Shown here one piece after another: positions 6,529 to 12,145 of a DNA stretch of 12,145 bases (position 1 is the stretch's first letter; each line of letters starts with the position of its first letter). The DNA comes from Irpex lacteus (taxonomy: Eukaryota; Basidiomycota; Agaricomycetes; Polyporales; Irpicaceae). Under the pieces are notes generated by a model. That model was not told where the DNA came from and did not search any database. It saw only the letters and a list, made by a program, of their open reading frames with translations. The stretch spans positions 1 through 12,145 of the forward strand of contig MQVO02000275.1 of the NCBI GenBank assembly GCA_001986395.2. Direction: 5' to 3'. The position numbers and the translations under genes are program-made.

Positions 6529-6622
6529 AAGTTAATATATTAATAAATTAAGAATAAATATAATAAACTGTTTGAACTATACTAATATTTCTAATATGTA
6601 AGATTAAAGAATATAAATATAA

Positions 6623-7012
6623 TTAATTACTATTTATACAATTAAAGAATATATAATTTGAACTCTTAGTTAAGGAGCGTAGCGAGTGAGTGGAACGAGG
6701 GATACTATAGATTAAAATAAACAAAAATCTTCTTTTCTTAAACTCTTTAGCATTAACCACAATACAACTTGTAGTATTATTACTTCTACCGAACCCTCCG
6801 TATAAACAATTTAATAATAATTTAGCAATCCATCTTTTTGCCCCTTTTGACTCAGCTTTAACTTTATATAAAGTATTTACATAATCAGAGAAAATATCAA
6901 CTTTCTCACAGGAGTAGCCTCCTTTAATAATAAATTGATATTCAGGAATTAAATTTTTAGCCATTTTCAACTCTTCAGAGAAATAAATAGCAGTCCATTT
7001 ACCTACCTCCTT
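6623..7012 (-). pseudogene. dpo: plasmid-type family B DNA polymerase, palm fragment
   Basis: Minus-strand frame of 129 codons, open from the TAA at 7013-7015. GKWTAIYFSEELKMA, a central IFSDYVNTLYKVK stretch and then AKLLLNCLYGGFGR give polymerase motif B (K-x3-N-x2-YG), matching the palm of protein-primed DNA polymerases of fungal mitochondrial linear plasmids. Motif A (before it) and motif C (D-T-D, after it) are absent. Similarity fades after VNAKEFKK near 6725, and the last ~30 codons read through a GC-rich motif. It is cut at both ends. Orientation and order agree with the exonuclease fragment at 8797-9915 being the front part of the same original gene. Confidence 0.85.
6672..6704. repeat. 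GC-rich short motif
   Basis: GGAGCGTAGCGAGTGAG followed by TGGAACGAGGG stands out from the AT-rich flanks and marks the downstream end of the polymerase palm fragment. It is partly repetitive (GCGAGTGAGTGG). No second copy is in the window. Confidence 0.4.
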
Positions 7013-7093
7013 TTATTTAAATAAAAATAAAAATAAGGAAAGTAGCTACTTGTTCCATTAAAAAAAATAATGGTTCAATCGAAGCATTAGATA

Positions 7094-7312
7094 ATGGAAC
7101 TCCCTCTTCTATCCTTTTTTTTATTAAAAAAAAAAGGGGAAGAAGATTTTAGTTGGTTTGTAGATGAGGATGGTAAGATGATAGACTATAATAAAAAGAT
7201 TAATGTTTTTGAAGCTGTACAATTATTGCACCACTTTCTAAACAAAAAGTATGGTATATCTAAGGAAACGGTTAAAGAAATAAAATTTATATCTAATATT
7301 TTTTTATTCTAA
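7094..7312 (+). CDS. unrecognised 72-codon reading frame
   Basis: ATG at 7094, TAA at 7310. After a Leu/Phe/Lys start that reads through a poly-A run, the product becomes plausible protein: EEDFSWFVDEDGKMIDYNK, then VFEAVQLLHHFLNKKYGISK, mixed charged and hydrophobic, probably helical. I recognise no family. It lies upstream (in minus-strand terms) of the palm fragment, in the gap between the two polymerase pieces. The poly-A run at 7125-7136 could hide a frame change, so the true start is uncertain. Confidence 0.4.
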   Translation: MELPLLSFFLLKKKGEEDFSWFVDEDGKMIDYNKKINVFEAVQLLHHFLNKKYGISKETVKEIKFISNIFLF

Positions 7313-7542
7313 CAGCTGTGTAATTGTAAGACTCTATTAAAATTTTATTTACTTTATATTTTTATACTTTACTTTGTTGAAGACTATTAAAATTATAACC
7401 TCTCTACTTAAACATTTTTATTTTTTTATTTCTTTATTTTTATTTATTGAATATAATAATCTAATTATAATATTTTATTTTAAGTTTTAATTTTAATATT
7501 ATAAATTTAATTTATTTAATAAAAGGAATGATGTGAATATAA
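7313..7542. other. AT-rich spacer, nothing seen
   Basis: Almost only A and T, with runs of T; no open frame, tRNA or repeat shared with other parts of the window that I can see. Confidence 0.6.
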
Positions 7543-7734
7543 TTGGCACTCATATATCTAGATGTTATGTTCCGAACTCCTGAAGAACCACGGTTAAGTG
7601 TGGTGGGATCAGTAGGAACAGTAAGTAATATGACAAGGAGGTGTGGCGACCTGACGTTTAAGTACATACCAATTTTATTTTTGGGTTTATTAACCCCCTA
7701 TGAACCTTTTAATAAAGCTAAATATAAATTAATT
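7543..7734 (+). other. unassigned, less AT-rich stretch before trnI
   Basis: Bases 7550-7665 are richer in G and C than the flanks and contain two small hairpins: CCAC-GTGG (around 7588-7603) and AGGTGTGGCGACCT (around 7640-7653). A frame of 68 codons starting with TTG at 7543 runs to 7749, but it enters trnI and shows no recognisable similarity, so I do not call a gene. A structured RNA or an intron remnant is possible. Confidence 0.3.
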
Positions 7735-7805
7735 AAGCCTATGATTTAAAGGTAGAATAATTTCTTGATAAGGAATCTGTAGAAGTTCGAATCTTCTTGG
7801 GCTTA
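7735..7805 (+). tRNA. trnI: tRNA-Ile (GAT), second copy
   Basis: Cloverleaf: acceptor AAGCCTA with TGGGCTT (one T-G pair), D-stem ATTT with GAAT, anticodon stem ATTTC with GGAAT around TTGATAA (anticodon GAT), T-arm AGAAG-TTCGAAT-CTTCT, discriminator A. It keeps the same loop as the copy at 5546, but most stem pairs are different and still paired, so both look functional rather than one being a decayed duplicate. Confidence 0.92.
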
Positions 7806-7840
7806 TTGTCTTTTTTTTTTTAATTATTCTTTTGTTTAAT

Positions 7841-7933
7841 CCCAACCCAAAAAAACTAATTATTTCATCCGCAATTATTAAAATTTAATTTAATTAAATT
7901 TTAATTAGAGCCTAGTTTTTTTGTTGGTTTATT
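7841..7933 (+). mobile_element. 93-bp hairpin element, long form (copy A)
   Basis: Identical over all 93 bases, in reverse orientation, to 10413-10505. Ends CCAACCCAAAAAAACTA and TAGTTTTTTTGTTGG form the outer stem; ATTAAAATTTAAT and its complement (7877-7905) form an inner stem; the asymmetric part TTTCATCCGCAATT lies between. It begins 35 bases after trnI. Confidence 0.88.
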
Positions 7934-8081
7934 AAAAAAAAAAGGAGGGTAAAGGTAATAATGATTGTTACAGTGATAAAAATTAAATATATAATATATT
8001 GTTAGACCACTGTCTTTCCCCACTCCTCACCTACTTTTGTCTTTTTCTTATGCCTTTTTATTTTCTTTATTTCTTTTTTTT

Positions 8082-8104
8082 TTAATTAGAGCCTAGTTTT
8101 TTTG
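8082..8104 (+). repeat. hairpin element, right half only
   Basis: TTAATTAGAGCCTAGTTTTTTTG equals the right end of copy A. The unrecognised reading frame that follows opens directly after it. Confidence 0.85.
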
Positions 8105-8677
8105 ATTTGAAAATAATAAATTTAAATCTAAAATTATAATAATTAGAGTGGATTCAAGCACTGACAATTTCAATCATAAGGATTTCCTTAATAATGAAAA
8201 TATTTCTTATGGATTAACTATAAATACAGAAAATGTATTGGAATATAAATTTAATATCTTAGAATTTAGTTTAATGTTAGTTTCATATTTAAATATTAAT
8301 CTCCCTGGTACTGCAGTGAAATTGAATATGTTAGCTAGATTAGTAGGAGGATACGAGTTAGATAAAGCACCTGCTTTATCGAATGTTTTATTTGTGTTTG
8401 AAGATTTAACTTGGGTATATTTACAAGGAATATTATCTAAAGTTAATATAAAATTAAGTAGTGGTAGTACAAGTAAAAAAATTTACTGTCTACTGTTCAA
8501 TTTTATTTAAGTAACTTCTTAAATATCTTTGGATACTCTGCTGATGAGGTATACCAAAGTTTTATAAGTAACAATAAAAAAAGTAATGTTATACTTTATA
8601 ATCAAGACTCTGAAAGAGGATTTTTAACTAAAATGATAATAAAGTTTTTAAATGATACTATAAATAATATAAATTAA
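8103..8677 (+). pseudogene. unrecognised reading frame with one frame change
   Basis: A frame opens after the half hairpin and continues, past a possible GTG start at 8148, to TAA at 8508-8510. A second frame continues with similar protein-like text to TAA at 8675; the switch can be explained by one base missing from the A7 run at about 8475-8481. The product would be ~190 residues, soluble, rich in Asn, Ser and Leu, with helical stretches (EFSLMLVSYLNINL, LSNVLFVFEDLTWVYLQGIL) and a second half containing GYSADEVYQSFI. I recognise no family. Its position between two pieces of a plasmid polymerase suggests a plasmid gene, but that is inference. The missing base may be a sequencing error. Confidence 0.5.
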
Positions 8678-8726
8678 AACATAGAAGAATTAAAAAAAAA
8701 TAAAGATATTAGAAAGAATAATCGGC

Positions 8727-8820
8727 ACTCCCCCAAAAAAACTAGTTAGAATTATTTCATCCGCAATTATTAAAATTTAATTAAATTAAATTTTAATTAG
8801 AGCCTAGTTTTTTGGGGAGT
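8727..8820 (+). mobile_element. hairpin element, long form (copy B)
   Basis: Ends ACTCCCCCAAAAAAACTAG and CTAGTTTTTTGGGGAGT are near-perfect inverted repeats. The left arm CTAGTTAGAATTATTTC equals that of the short element at 4042; the insert from CATCCGCAATT to the 29-bp AT palindrome (8769-8797) and GAGC equals that of copies A and C. It supplies the last six codons and the stop of the minus-strand polymerase fragment. Confidence 0.88.
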
Positions 8821-9915
8821 TTTATAAATTCTCATAGGTAACGCAGGAAGAGTATAAGAAGAATTAATATTAACTTTAAATTTCTTATAAACAAGTTCAT
8901 TAAATTTAACTAACACTTGGAACAATGATTTACAATCGATTTTACAATAAGTAAGAGCTTGATCTTTAAAGTTCCATGGTCCAGATTTATTATTATAATG
9001 TAAATCAAACAATTGTTCATAATCTGCCCTAGAAAGATCAGTAAATAATTCATAAGCAGGGAAATCCCCGCTATAATTAATATCTGAGAAGTAAAAAGGG
9101 AAATGTGTTTTAACAGTAGGTACATTAAATGATTTACACAATCTTCTTAGGCCCATAGGTAATAATAGGAATGAATCTTTAAAGATAATAGTTCTATTAT
9201 TCACTTTAAATCTGATAGCCATTAATTTACCATTAAATAATAATGGTTTAACAGTGGCTCCAGGATAATTTAATAAATGTTTAAGAAGTAAGATTTCATC
9301 AAAACCAGATAGATTATGTGCATAAGCATATTTAATACTCTTTAAATTTAATAGTTGATCTAAAAATGAAATAAACATAGTTGCTTGTGCTTCCTCTGTT
9401 ATATTAGTAGCAATAGAATTAATATAGTTACCCCCAGTATAATGACCATAGTAAGCTGTAATTAGATAAGGATGATGATTACCAGAAACATTAACTGTTT
9501 CTATATCAAATGTACAAAATGTATCCAAAGCTGATATTTTTTCTTCTACTTTGTGTACTTTAAAGGGTTTAGCAGGTAATTGTTTTTCAGTTACAATTAC
9601 TTCACCATCTTGAATATATAAAGTATCATGATTGATTTCTCTTCTAAAGATATTCTGACTTAATTTTGTATCAGTGAATCTTTGATCTAGAAAACCATGA
9701 TAATGTACACTATTAATATTATCTTTTTGATGAATTTCTATAGGTTGTTCCCCATCAAAGATTTTATATATTACAGTACCATCTGAAGAATCATCCACAA
9801 ATTTTACTCTCCCAAAATGATGAGGATTCATATTGGTAGAGCATATCACTGTTAATGATGGTATCCATGTTCAATTCACGGGTACAACTGTTTTCTTATG
9901 TCTTGATGACAACAT
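8797..9915 (-). CDS. dpo: plasmid-type family B DNA polymerase, exonuclease part (3' truncated)
   Basis: The front part of a protein-primed DNA polymerase as found on fungal mitochondrial linear plasmids, integrated in the mitogenome. With TGA as Trp the frame extends to ATG at 9915 (372 residues); GTG at 9849 is a later alternative. The 3'-5' exonuclease motifs are visible: Exo I FDIET (136-140), Exo II AHNLSGFD (199-206), a KDSFLLLPMGL stretch (about 246-256), and Exo III YCKID (323-327), all with their acidic residues. Similarity continues to PMRIYKT at the exo-palm boundary, then stops as the hairpin element 8727-8820 begins, giving PQKTRL and TAA. Plasmid polymerases usually have ~700-1000 residues, so the palm is lost; part of it lies at 6623-7012. 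It could make an exonuclease-only protein, but is more likely a remnant. Confidence 0.9.
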
Positions 9916-10064
9916 ATGACTAGTTAATATATTTATATTGACTTAATAGTACTTTTTTTACTATTAGATCATATGTATTTAGACTAATTAATAAATTATT
10001 TATCTTTATTATATATTATTTTATATAATATTTATTATTTAACTAGGGTAAAACTAAAAAATTA
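9916..10064. other. AT-rich spacer upstream of dpo
   Basis: No gene is seen. The sequence is AT-rich with short palindromic runs (e.g. ATATATTATTTTATATAATAT at about 10010-10030, imperfect). It could hold the promoter of the minus-strand frame, but no promoter consensus is recognisable. Confidence 0.4.
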
Positions 10065-10397
10065 TGACCAGTTAATACTATCTAATATTTAAGGTGTTAC
10101 ACCTGGCGCCATATTACCAGATTTATTTTTAATAAATTTGTAAGTATATTTTAAAAAATATAGATAACATAAAATAAGATATATTTTACGTTCGATCACA
10201 TGGTCTTTATTATTTATATAAAATTTTGCTAGACTGTCCAATTTTATAAAAACCTTTGGTTGTACATCCGTACTGTATTTACGAATTGAAACACGATTAT
10301 TTACTGCAACACTTTTCCTTCAGTTTGCATTCCCAAACTCGTATACAACTTTAGATAGTTGAGCGGATACTATTGATGCTCCGTTACCATTAGGAAT
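10065..10397 (-). pseudogene. group II intron reverse transcriptase, N-terminal remnant
   Basis: Minus-strand frame of 102 codons from 10397 to TAA at 10089, continuing in phase past the stop. The key match is KSGNMAPGVTP, then after the stop ILDSINW, aligning with the K.GNMTPG...TLDG.. motif (RT-0/RT-1 region) of mitochondrial group II intron reverse transcriptase-maturases. Before it is a basic, Leu/Tyr-rich helical stretch (LDSLAKFYINNKDHVIERK). The TAA replaces a usually acidic residue of the TPETLDG motif. A TGA is read as Trp. Catalytic YADD and the maturase domain are absent. No group II domain V is seen nearby. Hairpin copy C lies 16 bases upstream of its 5' end. Confidence 0.7.
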
Positions 10398-10412
10398 TTA
10401 TTACCTTAGGTA

Positions 10413-10505
10413 AATAAACCAACAAAAAAACTAGGCTCTAATTAAAATTTAATTAAATTAAATTTTAATAATTGCGGATGAAATAATTAGTTTTTTTGGG
10501 TTGGG
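10413..10505 (-). mobile_element. 93-bp hairpin element, long form (copy C)
   Basis: Exact inverted copy of 7841-7933. The two enclose ~2.5 kb with the unrecognised frame, copy B, the polymerase exonuclease part and the reverse transcriptase remnant, so recombination between them could invert that block. Confidence 0.88.
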
Positions 10506-10677
10506 TAATCCTTTTTAGCCTTAGAAAAATAAATTTAAATTTAAATAAAATTTATAAAATAAGATAAAGCAATAAAAGTAATATAATATAAAAATTTTTA
10601 TCCTCAGCCTATATTCCTTTTTAATTATATAATATAAAAAAAAAAAGGGGAGGATAAAGGATAAAAACAAATTTTAA

Positions 10678-10751
10678 GCTGAAATGGTTTAAATGGTTAA
10701 AACATACCACTCATGACGGTATAAATAAAGGTTCAATTCCTTTTTTCGGCT
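10678..10751 (+). tRNA. trnM: tRNA-Met (CAT)
   Basis: Cloverleaf: acceptor GCTGAAA with TTTCGGC (one T-G pair), D-stem GTTT with AAAC, anticodon stem TACCA with CGGTA (last pair A-C mismatched) around CTCATGA (anticodon CAT), variable TAAAT, T-arm AAAGG-TTCAATT-CCTTT. It lies ~220 bases before nad4. Whether it is initiator or elongator is not decided. Confidence 0.88.
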
Positions 10752-10974
10752 CTATAATTCTATATTTACTAAGTTTAAATTTAAATTTTAAGTAAATAAA
10801 CTTACAAATAGCCCGTAATAGTATCTTTTTAAAAAAATAGATAATGCTAACAACTCCTTTTTTATTAATTATAAATAAAAAGGGAAAAAATTAAGTCAAA
10901 TAGAATTATAAGTTAAATTCAATCTTCAAGGTATCTAATTTTAATTAGATAAAATAAAAAATAAAATAAATAAA

Positions 10975-12145
10975 ATGTTACAATTATTATTATTAATACC
11001 ACTACTAGGGAGTGCAATTATACTATTAATCCCAGAAAATAGTAAAGAAAATCAAAGTACAATTAAAAATATAGCATTAAATATATCATTACTAAATTTT
11101 ATAGTATCAATCTTTTTATGGGTTCAATTTAATTCAAATACAAGTGAATATCAATTTGTATATGAATTTACAAAATTGAGTTTCTGTCATTTTAATATAG
11201 GGGTAGATGTATCTCATTATATTATGTTTTATTAACTACATTTATAACACCAATAGCTTTATTATCTAATTTTTAATAATTTAAGTTCAGAAAAAGTATT
11301 AAATTTTTTCGTAATCTCATTTTTTACTATTAGAAACATTTCAAATAGCACTATTTGTAGTATTAGACTTATTTCTTTTCTATATCTTCTTTGAAAGTGT
11401 TTTACCAGTATTATTTATAATAATCATAGTATATGGATCCGGAGTAAATAGAATAAGAAGTGCATTGTTATTTTCTTATATACTTTAGCAGGTTCTTTAT
11501 TTATGTTATTAGCAATCCTACAAATATATAGTAATTTAGGAAGTACAGATTTCACTATTATATCATTAAGTGAAATAAGTTTAGATAGTCAAAAAATATT
11601 ATGGTTAGCTTTTCTTTTTAGCTTTTGCTGTTAAAACTCCATTATGGCCATTTACAGGTTGGTTATATAGAGCACACAGTGATGCACCCTTAGCAGCCTC
11701 AATCTTATTAGCAGGAACAATCTTAAAATTTGCTAGTTATGGTTATCTAAGAGTATTAATTAACTTTTTACCTGATGCTACTAATTACTTTAGTCCTTTA
11801 GTACAAACTATTGCTATAATAACTTTAATTTATGCTTCATTTGCTACTATAATTCAGCATGATACAAAAAGTTTAATTGCTTATAGTAGTATCTGTCACA
11901 TGGCTGTTGTTATTTTAGGTTTATTTTCTAATACTATTATTGGTATTGAAGGTGCTATTTTTACTATCATTAGCTCATGGTTTTGTTTCTCCTGCTCTAT
12001 TTATTTGTGTGGGTGGAGTAATATATGATAGATTCCATACTAGAACTATTGCATATATTAGAGGTTTAGCTACTTACTTTCCAGTTTTCACTATCTTATT
12101 TTTTGTATTTACTATAGCAAATACAGGTATACCTTTATCTCTAAA
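10975..12145 (+). CDS. nad4: nad4, 5' part, with six single-base shifts (runs off the window)
   Basis: NADH dehydrogenase subunit 4, a proton-pumping membrane subunit of complex I. ATG at 10975 opens MLQLLLLIPLLGSAIILLIPE, a typical fungal nad4 start. About 390 of the usual ~480 codons are present, including FTKLSFCHFNIGVD, FYIFFESVLPVLF, VKTPLWPFTGWLYRAHSDAP, SLIAYSS with CHMAV, and AHGFVSPALFICVGGV. The reading changes frame six times: near 11208 (one G missing from GGT), 11266 (one T extra), 11316 (one T extra), 11471 (one T missing), 11617 (one T extra) and 11955 (one T extra). Every shift is one base in a homopolymer and the protein is otherwise conserved, so sequencing error is more likely than decay. 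Codons are TTA and AGA rich. Confidence 0.9.

Noticed and set aside
8910..9125. Second minus-strand frame of 71 codons within the polymerase
   Set aside because: Out-of-phase shadow of the exonuclease reading.
7841..10505. An intact integrated linear plasmid with terminal inverted repeats
   Set aside because: The repeat unit also occurs inside the segment and elsewhere, the polymerase is incomplete and its palm lies outside, so an intact plasmid is not supported.

Overview
The window is a piece of a fungal mitochondrial genome. It is very AT-rich and holds parts of complex I genes (nad2, nad3, nad4, nad4L, nad5), atp8, a cox1 exon-intron scrap, mitochondrial-type tRNAs, and remnants of a family B DNA polymerase of the kind carried by fungal mitochondrial linear plasmids. 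UGA is read as Trp in atp8 and in the polymerase fragment, which fits genetic code 4. I cannot name the species. Plasmid-derived dpo pieces, intron-derived reading frames and many repeats suggest a large, repeat-rich mitogenome of a filamentous fungus, possibly a basidiomycete (inference).

Layout. 1-1320: a small decayed nad4 piece and an unrecognised reading frame broken by three stops, bounded by a 30-bp direct repeat. 1326-2255: the C-terminal two-fifths or so of nad5, clean and with codon use unlike its surroundings. 2300-4170: scraps, mostly on the minus strand (nad4L core, a Gly/Asn-rich reading frame, nad2 N-terminus, a nad4 piece split by a hairpin). 4170-5400: no gene, with one GC-rich stem-loop. 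5401-6300: the most gene-like cluster, atp8, trnI, trnF, probable nad2 tail and nad3. The nad3 end runs into a 13-codon cox1 exon fused to the start of a LAGLIDADG intron ORF. 6620-9915: two minus-strand pieces of one plasmid-type DNA polymerase (palm piece, then exonuclease piece), separated by a second trnI and unrecognised reading frames. 10065-10397: minus-strand group II intron reverse transcriptase remnant. 10677-12145: trnM and the first ~390 codons of nad4, broken by six single-base shifts that nearly all sit in short homopolymers.

The main unexplained structure is a family of hairpin elements sharing the end AAAAAAACTAG. A 48-bp simple form and a ~93-bp form, which carries a second AT palindrome apparently inserted in the loop, occur as full copies at 4042, 7841, 8727 and 10413. 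Half copies lie at 744, 3168 and 8082. Most sit exactly where a gene fragment is cut, so they look like mobile or recombinogenic elements that helped build this mosaic. Only the tRNAs, atp8 and perhaps nad3 and nad4 look like working genes here; most of the rest is debris. Two codon-use styles (CTA/CGA in nad5 and the nad2, nad4L and HEG scraps; TTA/AGA in nad3 and nad4) suggest material from more than one mitochondrial lineage.
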